Part shown: positions 20,801 through 32,656 of the stretch, piece by piece
How the letters are laid out: the number at the start of each line of letters is the position of its first letter
Position numbering within the stretch: the stretch's first letter is position 1
Assembly: GCA_946811695.1 (NCBI GenBank)
Contig: OX328127.1
Location: forward strand, 51,650,274-51,714,273
Source: Gonocerus acuteangulatus
Lineage: Eukaryota; Arthropoda; Insecta; Hemiptera; Coreidae
DNA: 64,000 nucleotides
Direction: 5' to 3'
Notes under the pieces: model-generated
The model's database searches: none
Told to the model about the DNA's origin: nothing
What the model saw: only the letters and a program-made list of their open reading frames with translations
Position numbers and translations under genes: made by a program

Positions 20801-21500
20801 TAATAATATGTTTACCTTCAGGTAGGTATCTTCAATGTTATTTTTAGAGGCAGATGCTCGTGGCAAATTTACATAGAAGATTTTGAAGCTGGTTTAATGA
20901 AAAACTGTTTAAGGTGTTGCTAGTCATTGAACTTGGACTCAGGAATTAGAACTGGCCCATTGTAAAGATTTTTAAGAGTCTCTCTTGGTCATATGTATCT
21001 TTCCTGGGGTATTGAAAGGAATTATTGAAATCATTATTGAAAATCAACCCGAAAGTATCATAATGTACAGAGTTTTTAGGGTTCTTCCCATTGTTTTCCC
21101 CTTGTAAGATTTTGCAGGCTGAAAGTACTCTTATAAGGCTAGTAGTTGGCACAGAAATCTACATTCCATAAAAAAAAGTGACATTCTTCGTTTTTCCCCC
21201 TGGCCCCCTCAATTATAATTTCATAGATCTAGACCTGTTAATTTGTTTTACCCACTAATCAACAATGAAAAAAGCAAATTTCACATCAGTGGGCTCTAAA
21301 ACGCAAATAAATAAACGCATTCGAAAATATTAATCAACAAAGTATGTATTTTTAATTTAAATTTACTAACTATCCATTAAAGTTTCCGTTTTAAAACAAT
21401 TATTATATCTTTTATTTTTTAATTCTATTTAAAATCTCTGAATAGTGCTTATTTATTTTTTGGGTATCAGTTTTAAAATTAGTTGTGATGTATAGAGCTT
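20801..21500. other. Spacer with no gene recognised
   Basis: AT-rich sequence; no coding block or element borders found by eye. Confidence 0.35.
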
Positions 21501-21540
21501 GTGATACCATTGATTGTTCTACCAAAGCAATTTTATTTGG

Positions 21541-22443
21541 ATTTTTATCTAGGCGCATGGTTGTGCGTCGGGCCAAGTTCTGGCCTCAGCACACTGTGTG
21601 TACATTACATGAGGTCTAAGAGCCTATTTTCACCTTCTCATAACTTTCAACCAGGTAAAGATAAACTTATGGAATTTTACACAGATATTATTCTAATAGA
21701 TATAAGTAAAACTGGAAAGTTTCATAATTGTACATTGAATAGTTTCTGAGATATAAGCGATGGAAAATAGTAATTTATAGGACTCACTCACTCACTCACT
21801 CACTCATTAAAATTATTAGGCACTTCCCTAGTAGCTGGAGACTTGAAATTTTGCAAGGTGATAGACATTAGGGAGTTATTAAAGGAAAAAAATCGAAAAA
21901 TCCTGAAAAGTTGTGTTTGACTCCTCTTCCGGGATGGGAAGGTGGTGCCAGTTTGTACTTCCTTCGGAAACCCATCATTCCGTCCGAAACCCATCATGTG
22001 GGATATCAAATGAATCCTCTCGGCATGGAGAACCTATATTTGATGTTTTAAGAAACATTTAGACGCATAAAGGCTTGGTCAAAATCGTATACTAGCTGTC
22101 TGTCTGTATGTTTGTTCCTCATACAAATTCAGATCATTTGACAGATTTTGACTAAACTTGGCAAACAGGTAGGTCTTGATCCAGGGAGTGTCATAGGCTA
22201 GGTCAAAATCGTCAATCAGCTGTCAGTATGTTTGTTAATTATACAAATCCAGATCGTTTGACCGATTTTGAAGAAACTTGGAACACAGGGAGCTAATGAT
22301 GCGAGGAGTGTCATAGGCTAGGTCAAAATCACCTATCAGCTGTATGTTTCTTCCTTGTACAAATCCACACTGTTTGACCAAACATGGTACACAGGTAGGT
22401 CTTGATCTTGGGAGTGTTATAGGCTAGGTCAAAGTCATCTAGG
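21541..22443. repeat. Helitron-like repeat with TCAC microsatellite and about 120-bp tandem units
   Basis: A (TCAC)6 run lies at 21783-21808. From 22070 to 22443 a unit of about 120 bp recurs three to four times, each with TAGGCTAGGTCAAAATC, an AGCTGTnTGTATGTTT block, TACAAATCCAGATC and TTTGACCGATTTTGA-like sequence. Similar layout (TCAC run, then tandem units) occurs in small insect Helitrons and in the element at 49619. Ends were not resolved. Confidence 0.5.
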
Positions 22444-22685
22444 ACTCACAGTTATTACTTTGTAATATGACTTATTGACCTTCTACTTTATTTTTGCTTT
22501 TCTAGTTGCAGAAAGTAAGTGTAGCATGGTATGCCAGGTACAGCTATTAAAGTTCTAAAAAATAAAATACCGAGACGATAAAAAGTAGATAGAACAATAA
22601 AACATATTTTACATCCCCGCGTCATCCTCCTCAAGCCAAAAATCGACGGCGCCAACTGAAAATTCACTTTCAAAGAGTATATATC

Positions 22686-23217
22686 CCCCATAAAACTAAC
22701 GTTGAAAAAAAGGCCAAGTTTCAGGCCTCTGCCAAAAACAGTATGCCTATGAAAGTTATATCATAGAATTGGGCCAAGTTTTAGGCTCTTAATACCTTGT
22801 CATGAACCTAATAGTACCCTCTCACTTATTTGTGCAATTCCAACTTGGCCAGTTTTCGTTAACTTACATACAGCCATGGCTACTTTAACTTACATAGAGT
22901 CCATACAAACCCGACCGTTTTAATGTCCTCAAAGATGTTATAACAATCCTTAATCGTTACCCTAAGGGCCTGAATCTTTAAATGCTAGACATTTTATAAT
23001 AAAATAATAAATCCGATCGTTATAGTTGCCATCATTTAACAAAAACTGGCCAAGTTGGAATTAAACAAATAAGTGAGAGGGTATTATTAGGTTCTTGACA
23101 AGGTATTAAGAGCCTAAAACTTGGCCCAATACTATGATATCATAACTTTCATAGGCAAACTGTTTTTGGCCGAGGCCTGGAACTTGACCTTTTTTTTCAA
23201 CGTTAGTTTTTTGGGGA
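22686..23217. mobile_element. Palindromic MITE
   Basis: Arms of about 170 bp are inverted: CCCATAAAACTAACGTTG at the left and CAACGTTAGTTTTTTGGGG at the right, with the shared interior GGCCAAGTTTTAGGCTC and AAATAAGTGAGAGGGTA. The loop is about 180 bp. No coding capacity. Confidence 0.7.
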
Positions 23218-23296
23218 TCTTATTTTCCACATCATCATATTGATGGTGCTTTAATCTATCCTCTACTTATTGGCATGTTTCACCAATAATACTCCC

Positions 23297-23298
<2 letters not shown>

Positions 23299-23337
<39 letters not shown>
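23299..23337. repeat. Poly(T) run
   Basis: About 39 consecutive T after CCCGG. No SINE body is recognised on the minus strand to its right. Confidence 0.85.
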
Positions 23338-23440
23338 CAAGTGGTATGTTTATATCCCATTGATTTACTAATTCAGTTTTCTCTTGTATTTTAATTTTGT
23401 CCTTTTGGTCATCATATATATTATTAACTTTTTTTGTTTA

Positions 23441-24502
23441 CCGTAAAAGTGGGTTACTTTGGCCCTAGGGTGTAACTTTGTCCCAAAACAAAAAAGTGTT
23501 TGCATCATGTGTACCAGCAGCTAATATTGTCAGATTCACGTACTAACTCAGGATTCCGCTTGGCCTGAGTACCTGCTAGAAGGCACCGACTGTTTAATAG
23601 TTTTAGTGATCCCCGCTAGGTCGTAGTAGACGTTGTTCACAGCCTATTGTAAAAGACATGTTTCTGTTCTCCTCAAACTTCCGTCTGCACAAGGAGAACA
23701 ATAGATGTTTTAGCTGAAGTAAGAAATGAATATTGTAGCCAATATCATCCCTAACCAGGATATGTACTGGAATTTTGCTTAATTGTATTTCCAGTTTGAA
23801 TATAGATCTATTTTAAATATGATACTGGTAACTGTTAAATATCGGGTTACTTTGTCCCAAGAAAAAAGTGGCCCAAAGTAGCCCCTGGTACTAAAATTAT
23901 GTTTGAATATTATGAAAAACTATATTAAATATTTTTATACAATATTTACTTTTTTTCTCCATAATATATAAGGTACCATCAATATTATTTTCATTCTAAA
24001 TTTTAAAAAATGCTGTAAAAAACATACGAAAACCAGAAAATAGAAAATATCATGAGTATTATTGGAGCTAAACTTAAACGACTGTTTAGAAGCCATTAGG
24101 CCAGAAAAAACGAAAAAAAAAAAAAAATGATTTGTCAATTATGTACCATTTTTAAATTTTTGTAAAAAATAAAGTGCATATGTATATATGTCTGTGAGTT
24201 GTTTCCCTTCAAAACAAGCGGGTCAATTGAATCCAAGAGAGAAATACAGTAATTTTTTATAGGAATATTTGGTTTGGGACAAAGTTACCCAAGCTTAAGG
24301 GCTACTTTAGCCCAAATTTTAAAACAATAAAAAAATCAAAAAAAGTGTAAAGAATATAATTTTAAAAATATAGTCTTATAAAGAAAGATTACAACTACCT
24401 AAAAATGCCCTTTTAATGTTTATTTTATAATATTAAATATTCTTACCGAAACATGAAACAAAAAATATCATAAAACTGGGACAAAGTAACCCACTTTTAC
24501 GG
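23441..24502. mobile_element. TA-flanked TIR element (1.06 kb) with internal copies of its terminal motif
   Basis: It starts CCGTAAAAGTGGGTTACTTT and ends with the reverse complement, between TA dinucleotides (23439-23440, 24503-24504). The terminal sequence GGGTTACTTTGTCCC recurs internally as direct and inverted variants (23842, 23866, 24273, 24300), typical of transposase-binding repeats. A TA duplication fits the Tc1/mariner superfamily. No transposase is visible. Confidence 0.72.
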
Positions 24503-24597
24503 TACTATTACTATTTCTATTTCATCCAACTCAAATTCTTTTAACGCTCTCCCTATTGGTTCACATAAGCCTGTTATATACGTACACTTCATATACA

Positions 24598-25445
24598 GTG
24601 GAGTCTCATTTATACGAAGGTGAGGGGGAATGGAAAATGTTTCGCATAAGTGAATATTTTGTATAACTGAATAATACTGTTTTGTGGCTATTTTCAAAAA
24701 AAAAAAAAAAAAATTCTTCATAAAAAAATCACAATTTTATTTTTTGAACATATTTTGTTGTTAGATAACGTTGTACATTATTATATTTTCAAATTTCATA
24801 TCACAAAATACTCCTTGATTCTTTTCCTCTTTCCGATAATAGTTGCAAGGGTAGACAAAGGTAATTTCAATTGTTTAGCTATGTCTATTTTTGTTGGGGT
24901 TGTCATCAACTTCTTTTAGTATTTTTATTTCCTCTTCCAGCGAAAGTTTTCTTCCTTTTTTTTTTACTCATTTTAAAAGATGAAAGCAAATTAGAACACG
25001 ACAACTAGAACGACTACTGTATAGAGAACTGAAAAACGAGAGAGTGGAGGGGGTTGAATCACTGGCATGTGCCGTGTTGTTAGATCGGAAACGAAGGAAA
25101 TCACACAAGGGAGAGTGCATAGAACACGGCTGGACAACTAGAATGACAAGGACGAGCTGAGATGAGTGAGAGAGAGGCGGGGGGGGGGGGGGGGGGGGGG
25201 GTTAAGACACTGGTAAGCCTGTAAACATATTGTGGAAAAGCTGTTGTCTCTATGTATAACTGAATAGTATTTACACCAGGGGAACAAATTAGCTTTCGTA
25301 TAAGGGAATATTATTTATAACTGAATATTGCATAAGTGAATAATTCATTACAAAGAATTAAATGGAGTTTTGTCGGGGAATGAAAAATTCATCGTTTAAC
25401 TGAATGTTTTGTGTAAGTGACTTTCGTATAAGTGAGACTCCACTG
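24598..25445 (-). mobile_element. pogo/Tigger-type DNA transposon, internally deleted
   Basis: The termini CAGTGGAGTCTCATTTATAC and the reverse complement of AGTGAGACTCCACTG are flanked by TA on each side (24596-24597, 25446-25447). On the minus strand it encodes the start of a CENP-B/pogo-like DNA-binding domain. At 848 bp the DDE region is missing. It lies 93 bp from the preceding TIR element. A run of about 22 G sits at 25180-25201. Confidence 0.8.
24796..24971 (-). pseudogene. CENP-B-like N-terminal HTH of a pogo/Tigger transposase, frameshifted
   Basis: From ATG at 24971 the frame reads MSKKKGRKLSLEEEIKILKE, the first helices of a Psq/CENP-B N-terminal HTH. After VDDNP a 1-nt shift is needed to continue as KIDIAKQLKLPLSTLATI and GKRKRIKEYF, the recognition helix and following basic stretch. 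The frame ends at 24796 and nothing of the catalytic domain follows. This domain binds the element's terminal repeats in active relatives; here it is broken. Confidence 0.72.
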
Positions 25446-25708
25446 TATTACCCTATTTAGAGTTTTATTATTATCTGTTCTTTCCATTTCTTTTTCTTTC
25501 ATATTACTATTTTTTTCTCATTGTAGGCCAATTATTTTTTAATTCATTGTTTAGGATAGAAATTATTTAGAAACAATTAATTTATTCCATGTTTTATTTT
25601 GTTTAACCATTTTGAAGTTGTTATTTTTATTGCTTTTTGGATAAAATTACTAAGTATGATCCCTTTCCAGACAGATGTATAAAGGAACATACTTTAAGCC
25701 TAGGAATA

Positions 25709-25896
25709 GTGTTAGAAGTTTCTGTAATAGGTTGAAGAACTGAATAAAACAAAACTGAACTGAACAGGACTTATATTAACTGGATACATATAACAAGTGC
25801 ACAGCAACTAGGCTAAGACCAAAGACCATGTCCACAACCAACTACATACTAGATATAGATTTATATACATAGAAGGAATAATAATTACTCTCAACA
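25709..25896 (-). repeat. Copia-type LTR (3' LTR of the minus-strand element)
   Basis: 188 bp bounded by TGTTAGAAG and CTCTCAACA on the + strand, i.e. TG...CA on both strands. On the minus strand it is preceded by the purine tract AAGGAGGAG, and before that by the end of a Copia pol frame. The matching 5' LTR is not found in the window. Confidence 0.7.
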
Positions 25897-26078
25897 CTCC
25901 TCCTTAATTATTATTCCAATCAAAATATAATAAAAAAAAAATAATAATACAATTTTCTTAGCACAAGTGCTCAATTCATAAAATCTCTCTAAATTTAACA
26001 AAATTTACTTGCTCAAGGGACTTTGTAAATATATCAGCAATTTGCTAATCCGAAGGTACATGTTGCAATGAAAAATTA
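25897..26078 (-). pseudogene. Copia RNase H C-terminal end and polypurine tract
   Basis: On the minus strand a frame contains LQHVPSD, a stop, then QIADIFTKSLEQVNFVKFRE, the classic end of Copia RNase H (IADIFTKPL). It is followed by stops and the purine tract next to the LTR. It continues the RNase H fragment at 35939-36297, from which it is separated by the foldback element. Confidence 0.8.
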
Positions 26079-26456
26079 CACAACCACACAAAAAAAAAAA
26101 AAAAAAGTCTGGACCCAGAGACTAGACCAGGTTTACTTTATGTTTTTAGGGTCGCTGAACCCGAATCCGGGGTCAGAAAACCCCCCTGCACTTTTTATTT
26201 AAGCCCCACCCCCAAAACTCACAATTTAAGATATTTTACACTATACAATTTTTACTTGAGCTGTTAACCAAAATAAACGACTATTTCCTGGGTACTGCCT
26301 TTTAGTGCTTAAAAATAATAATTTTTTGAGGCCTCAACGATCTTGATTGGTCCATACAGAGCCAAGTTACAGCCCATTAAATATATTACTTTTCTAAAAA
26401 AAATTGTGTTTTTGCTTATATAGTTTTGTTTTTAATACGTTTTTTAATGTATACAA

Positions 26457-27471
26457 ACACAGATACCTTCTTCATCTACACTGATGGTTCGAAATGAGTG
26501 GAAGGCACCGGAGCAGCAGCTGTAGTAGGAGAACACATCGTATCGTCGAGATTACCACAAATAACAAGTTCCTACTCAGCTGACTCCATGCTGTTATATT
26601 TGCTTAGACAATATACCTAACACTGACCACAAAAATATTACAATATGCACTGACTCACTGAGCACATTACTAACATTACAGGATATTTACCGTGGCAATC
26701 CTTTAACAATACATATATTTCACAAACTTTCACTACTGAACAAAACTATGACGATGTACTGGCTACCTGGCCACAAAGGCATTGATTCTAGTACTAAAGT
26801 AGACATACAAGCAAAACTTGCAGCACAAAAAGACCAACTAGACATTCACGACTCGACATACCAGCTCTTATTGACAGAGGCCAAGACAATAATTACAAAA
26901 AGGTGGCAGGAGACATGGTACAGGACAGCAAATAATAAGTTACGAGAGATTAAATACACAATTCATGAATGGGCTTCAAGCAGCAGAAGTAACAGACGAG
27001 AAGAAGTCGTCCTGTGCCGACTAAGGATAGGCCATTCGCGACTGACTCACTCATACCTAATGGCTAGACAAGGAGTACCGACTTGTCAATACTGTAATAC
27101 AACTCTTACCATTAAACACATCCTGACAGTCTGTAGACTGAGACAAAATGATATCCTCCCACACAACATGCACGAACTACTCACAGATGACAGTCACTAC
27201 TTAGTACAGTTATTGAACTACCTTAAAAAAGTACACCTTTATAACTTAATCTAAACCCTATTTATTTAATTTTTCTAATATTTTACTTCATTTGATTTGA
27301 TTTAATTTATTTTATTTTTCACATAAATGAGATATAAATACAACTGTGTGAGACATTAAAGTCAACTTCTACACATGGCAAAAAACATGAACATCTTGTA
27401 TAATTGTATTTCTTCTGTTCAAGCAGTTGATTCGCTATAGTTGCGACAACTAAAATAAATAAATAAATAAA
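26457..27471 (+). pseudogene. Truncated non-LTR retrotransposon (RNase H to 3' tail), plus strand
   Basis: It begins inside RNase H (FIYTDGSK, then a stop, then GTGAAAVVGEH). RNase H is damaged by an internal deletion after SSYSA. The frame 26748-27254 holds MYWLPGHKGIDSSTK and a C-terminal region with VVLCRLRIGHSRLTHSYLM and a C-x2-C-x7-H-x4-C finger. The 3' UTR ends in an (AAAT)n tail. It is flanked by TAATGTATACAA (26445-26456) and TAATTCATACAA (27472-27483), a 12-bp TSD with two mismatches. The insertion splits the left arm of the foldback element. Confidence 0.8.
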
Positions 27472-27762
27472 TAATTCATACAATTTTTCAATTTTTACAC
27501 AAAAATTGACATAAGGCCTTCGCAGTTAATTCTTGAACTGATTCAATCCTTAAAATCAAAAAATACAACCCTTAAAAAATCTCCCTATGTATTCATTGAA
27601 GTAAATTAAATAAACGACCTAAAATAAATTAATTAAGCTTCCATTTTTGAACTATTTTTTAATAAATTTGCCTTCATGTTAATTAAAGTGTCCTCTATGA
27701 GATATTGCTCCTCAAAGATCCAGTTTTTAACATGGGAGACAGAGGCTGGGCGTAACAATATT

Positions 27763-29822
27763 TATTATTTATTTATTTATTAACGTTTTCGCAATATAGG
27801 CCACAAAACATATAGAGAACAATGATAGATTGGTGTCTTTGTGGTAGTACGTCCCGTAGAGTTATTATATATTATATTATTTACAGTGAAAGTATTCTTA
27901 TGTGAAGCTGGTTTGTTGTATGTCTCAGTTCAAATAGTCATATGTCAAGTAGAGATAACTGTTATTTATTTAGATAGTCAGTTCATATAGTCGTTCGTCC
28001 AGTAGTTGTCATTCTTTTAATGTCATTTGGTCATTATGTTTTTCTGTCCTAGTGTAAGCTACAAATATAAAGACATTAAATTTAACATTCACTTAATGGT
28101 ATACATATCGGTTTTGTAAAGTCTTTCAGAATTAAATTATGATTTTGCTTACTTTTTAAGTTTTAATATTTATTAAATAAATTAATATTTATTTAAATGT
28201 TGTCATAGTGTTTCATTTGTTTTAAGTATTGGAGTGTTCTTTCTATATATTGGCTCCCGTCACAGAGTAAGGTAGTCAAGCTGTCCGGGTACATGTCAAA
28301 GTTTTGTCTAAGTCTGCATTCAGTTAGTAAGTGTTTTATAGTTAATGTCGTGTTGCAGTATTGGCACTTTGGTATGGTCTGTTTTGTCATGAGGTATGAA
28401 TGAGTGAGACATGAGTGGCCTATTCTTAAACGGCAAAGGACTACTTCTTCTCTTCTGTTGCCTCTTTTGCTTGAGGTCCATTCACGTATTGTATTTTTGA
28501 TTTCTTGTAATTTGTTTTCTGTCGTGTTGTACCAAGACCGTAGCCATTGTTGCATAATATATTCCTTGGCTTCTAGTTGCATGTCATGGTACGTGATATC
28601 CTTTTTGTCGAAGTGTTGTCGTTTAGAGGCGTTTTTGGCTAGATTGTCGACTGTGGTGCTCTCGTTTATGTCAACATGTCCCGGGAGCCAATATATAGTG
28701 ATTGGTTTGTTCAGTCTGTGTATTAGCTCAAATATTTGTATAATTATTGGGTTATTGCTGTAGATGTCCTGTAATCAGTGTAGTGAGCTAAGTGAGTCCA
28801 TACATAACGTTATTCGGTCCGTATTTATGTCCAGTGCATTCTCCAAACCGAGTGCGATGGCTTGCAATTCAGCTGAGTAAGTGCTTGTCATGTTGGGTAA
28901 TTTAACCATATTATATTTTTCACCAACTACTGCAGCTGCACCAGTGCCTTCCTCGATCTTTGATCCATCAGTGTAGATGAATGGACTGTCTGTGCTATTT
29001 ATTTGAAGTGTTTTGAATATGTTTTTATAGAAAAGTGAGGATGTGGGGTTAGATTTTTTATATTTTGTCAGGTTTAGGTCAAGTCTTATGTTCTGAAAAG
29101 TCCATGGTATGTACGTAGAGGGAGGTTTGAGGAAGGGTGTGATGTTTTGGATGTTGGGATTATTTGAATAATTCAATGTCCTAATTAGAAGAGGGTGTTG
29201 TTTAAATGGGTTCCTTTGGTATTTTTCTATAATATTGTCTTCTATATGAAGAGGAACACATGAAGTATTTAAAAATTTAATTTTTAAATAAAATTTCAAA
29301 CAGTTTATCATACGTCTGTACTCCAATGGTGATTCTCCACTTTCAGCAAAAAGACTTACAGTTGGGCTCGATCTAAAAGCTCCTGTTGCTATTCGTATGC
29401 CAGTAGTGTGGATAGGGTCTAGTATTTTCAGTACACTGGGCTTAGCAGATGAGTATGCAACACTTCCATAATCCAGTAGAGACCTGGTATATGTTCTGTA
29501 TAGTGTTAGCATTACACTTCTGTCACCACCCCACTTCGTGTTGCAAAGATGTAAAGACTTTTTACATTTATCAACAAGACTTTTAAGGTGGGGCACCCGG
29601 GTTAATCTGTGGTCAAGGATAAGTCCTGAGAATTTAATGCTTCTAAACAATGCAATAGGTGTGTTGTATAATGTTAAATGTATTGGAGGCGTTTGTCTCT
29701 TTTTTGTGAATATAATACTTTGTGTATTTTGAGTTGAAAACTGTAGTCCATTAGTTACACTCCATTTCTCTAAGTTATTTATTACAACTTGTAGTAATAA
29801 TGCTCCTTGTTGTAAATTTTAT
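27763..29822 (-). pseudogene. 3' half of a non-LTR retrotransposon: post-RT region, RNase H, C-terminal finger
   Basis: The minus frame runs from about 29820 (VVINNLEKWSVTNGLQFS) through the post-RT region (GSVAYSSAKPSVLKIL, IRIATGAFRSSP) to RNase H with FIYTDGSK, YSAELQAI and LCMDSLSSLH. One TGA at 28772-28774 follows. It then reads IYWLPGHVDINES and the region VVLCRLRIGHSCLTHSYLM with CQYC...H...C, ending YDNI at 28193. The RNase H catalytic Asp/Glu residues are present. The 3' UTR finishes in a TTTATT tail at 27763. Its RT and endonuclease halves lie at 32657-34460, beyond an inserted DNA element. Confidence 0.82.
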
Positions 29823-30799
29823 GTCAGAGAAAACTCAGTTCATCCTCATTTTTTTAATTTATCTGGCTCAAATATTATTTTTCATAACTCTTCTGCTTGG
29901 TAGTAACTATTTTAAATAGTTAACTTGACACATTACAACTTAAACTTCACTCCAAAAAATCCGCCACAAAACTGTTGCAATGAGCCTATAACAGAAAGTG
30001 TATGGGTCATTCCATATCAAGTGATCCAAAAACAAGGAAACAATTTCCCTCATATTTTTTGATTTTTTTTTTAAATTTGGCTCATCAATAGTACCCCATA
30101 AGACAATTAAAAATCCAAATTTTTAGAATTTTATCTTTATTAGTTTTCGAGTTATGAAAGTTTAAGTTTTTTAAAAAAGCACATTTTAGGACAGACACTT
30201 GATCATAAAATGTACCATAACTCCCAAACGGAATGAGCTAGAAAGGTGTGGTAAAAAGTATTCGTTAGTGTATTAAATGCTGATTAAAATGATATATATC
30301 ATGACGTATTTATGAAAATTGAAATTTTAAGGTAATTTTTAAAACTTTAAAATTTAAATTTCTCTTAAAACGTATGTTTAAAAATGTTCAAAAAATTGGT
30401 CATTTTTCTTTGATATTTTATCTCAGTTTTGTGTAAATTTCAAGTTGGGATCTCAATGGGATCAAATTTATTTTAATTAATAACTTAATCAAAGGTAGCT
30501 TGGTATCTCATTGGCACGTCAAAAATTAAAAATTTTCAGAAAATGAAATGAAATTCATCTAATATAGACACAAGACAAAAAAACGAAGAAAAAAAGTCCT
30601 TTGGCATACATCTCGTTTTGGCTTAGTGTTCGAGAAAAACGCAAAAAACTAAATGAAATTATGAAAAATACATCTATTAAAAGGGGTATCAATTTTTTTT
30701 AAAGTACATGTATCAAACCCACCCCTCCACTCACTCTTTCACCCCCATCGCCTTTAACCCCCCCCCCCCAAATATAGGAGTGAATATGCCTCTGATTTT

Positions 30800-31282
30800 G
30801 TGTGTAATAATCCACCGATATTAGGTCCGCATTTTTTGACCCCTCGACTTGACGCAGAGTCTTTCGACGCATTCCTTTACAATAATCTGTCTTCGTTCTT
30901 GGAGGAACGATCTGTCTTCCTTTTGGTACAGAGATTGAGAAGCTGGTTCCATGTCGAAGGTTGTCCAGCCCACTACAGGAGGACCATCCGCGATTGGTTG
31001 GACACTAACTATCCATGGTGTTGGATAGGACCTGGTGGGCCGGTATCTTGGCCGGCTCCATCTTCAGACCTCACGCTCTTGGATTTCTTCACATGAGGAC
31101 ACATTAAAGATTTGGTCTACAGGGAGCCCATTGGCTCAAGGGAGTACCTCATCCATCGCATCAGATGGGCCTGGGAACAGATTACAGCAGAGCAATGCAC
31201 AAATGCCATCCAGTCTGTCAATGTGCGATGTGATGCCTGTATTGCTGCAAGGGGACAAATCTTTGAACAGTTTGTAAATTGA
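30800..31282 (+). pseudogene. IS630/Tc1/mariner-type DDE transposase C-terminal relic
   Basis: One frame of 160 codons with a single TGA at 31094-31096 (where relatives have Trp). It contains GPHFLTPRLDAESF, the second catalytic block as WFHVEGCPAHYRR (relatives have DGCPAHY, so the catalytic Asp is Glu here), IGPGGPVSWPAPSSDLTLLD and FF with the third acidic position. It then has HIKDLVYREPI and EQITAEQCTNAIQSVN. There is no N-terminal DNA-binding domain. The stop and the Asp-to-Glu change mean it is dead. It lies inside the inverted arms at 30003-32497. Confidence 0.75.
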
Positions 31283-31410
31283 TTATTAAGAATTATTAGA
31301 AGAAGAAATTGTTATTTTATAATTATGTATGCGTCCCGAGTTAAATCTAAAATATTTTAAGAATTGAACATTTATTTTTATTAAGAATTTAAAGTTTTTT
31401 TTGTTTTGTG

Positions 31411-31440
31411 TTTTAGCACTTTCCTCAGAAGGAAAGTAGA
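31411..31440 (-). repeat. Hairpin-end fragment of the Helitron/HINE-like family
   Basis: TTTTAGCACTTTCCTCAGAA followed by GGAAAGTAG is the hairpin end of the copies at 40967 and 45840. Only about 30 bp remain. Confidence 0.5.
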
Positions 31441-31716
31441 TGTATTAAATTATGTTGAACTTAAAGCTTTACATGGCATCAGTTAATTTTTTCGAGCAAG
31501 AAATTTTGTTGTTTTTTTGGGGGGGAGGGGGAGGAGGTGTGTGGGTAGAGGGAGTGGAAGATGAAACGTACTTTTAATGATTTTTATATAGGAATTATGA
31601 AATGCCTTTTCGCAATAGTGCGTAAAGTTATTACGTTTTTCTCGGAAAGGAAGCAAATCGAAACATATGCCAAAGGACTTTTTTCCTTTCTTTTTTCATT
31701 CTGCGTCGATTCCCAA

Positions 31717-31718
<2 letters not shown>

Positions 31719-31783
<65 letters not shown>

Positions 31784-31929
31784 GGCGCATCTACATCTAG
31801 GTCATTAGCGCCGACAGCCAGGGTGCAGCGAGCCGTGGGATGATAAAATTCCTGCCGGAGGTTGGGAATCTAACCCACCATCTCCCGCTTATGAATCCAA
31901 GGCGCTAGCCATTAGACCACGGGAGACCC
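31719..31929 (-). repeat. tRNA-derived SINE with 17-bp TSD and 63-nt tail
   Basis: On the minus strand: GTCTCCCGTGGTCTAATGGC (A box), GTGGGTTAGATTCCC (B box), then GGCAGGAATTTTATC, GTCGGCGCTAATGACC and GCGCCGTAAAAA. The tail is a run of 63 A (T at 31719-31781). CGATTCCCAAAGTTTTT is present at 31707-31723 and again at 31930-31946, a perfect 17-bp target duplication. The head resembles tRNA-Glu/Asp. The intact TSD and long pure tail mark it as the youngest insertion of this stack. Confidence 0.9.
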
Positions 31930-32656
31930 CGATTCCCAAAGTTTTTGGGGGTTGTATGTTAGATGAATTTCATTTCTTTTTTAAAAATTTCAATTTTTTT
32001 TTTCTACCAACATAAAGTTAATAATTAAAATAAATATGATCCCATTGAGATCCCAACTTGAAATTTACACAAAACTGAGATAAAATATCAAAGAAAAATG
32101 ACCAATTTTTTGAACATTTTTAAACATACGTTTTAAGAGAAATTTAAATTTTAAAGTTTTAAAAATTACCTTAAAATTTCAATTTTCATAAATAAGTCAT
32201 GATATATATCATTTTAATCAGCATTTAATACACTAACGAATGCTTTTTACCACACCTCTCTAGCTCATTCCGTTTGGGAGTTATAGTACATTTTATTATC
32301 AAGTGTCTGTCCTAAAATGTGCTTTTTTAAAAAACTTAAACTTTCATAACTCGAAAACTAATAAAGATAAAATTCTAAAAATTTGGATTTTTAATTGTCT
32401 TATGGGGTACTATTGATGAGCCAAATTTAAAAAAAAATCAAAAAATATGAGGGGAAAAACTGTGGATCACTTGATATGGAATGACTCGTATCCCTGAGAG
32501 TGCTAACATTGACTAATCCCCTCAAGATCCTTTTAGAATTATATCTCCTAGTCCCAATTAAATTATTTCGACCCGGAGTAGTAAATATTATAGTGGTTTA
32601 ATTTTTTTGTTCTATAATATAGCTTAACTTACATATCATTGCAACGGTTTTGTGAG

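Larger units (their letters stand above)
29960..32655. mobile_element. Mariner-type inverted-repeat element splitting the non-LTR RT
   Basis: The right end reads, on the minus strand, TA followed by CAGTGACTCACAAAAC and GTTGCAATG, directly after the YVDD motif of the host RT. The left end is degraded but has CACAAAACTGTTGCAATGAG (29964). Inside, arms 30003-30500 and 32010-32497 (start GGTCATTCCATATCAAGTG) are about 490 bp and strongly alike. Between them are an IS630/Tc1/mariner-type DDE remnant, a Helitron-like fragment and a SINE. The CAGTGACTC start next to TA is typical of mariner elements. It may be two elements, one inside the other. Confidence 0.62.

Noticed and set aside
21783..21808. 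Short regular TCAC repeats considered as a CRISPR-like array
   Set aside because: They are a tetranucleotide microsatellite within a Helitron-like repeat in a eukaryotic genome; there are no spacers.
31561..31800. Poly-Phe / poly-Lys frames on both strands
   Set aside because: They are created by the T run of the SINE tail.
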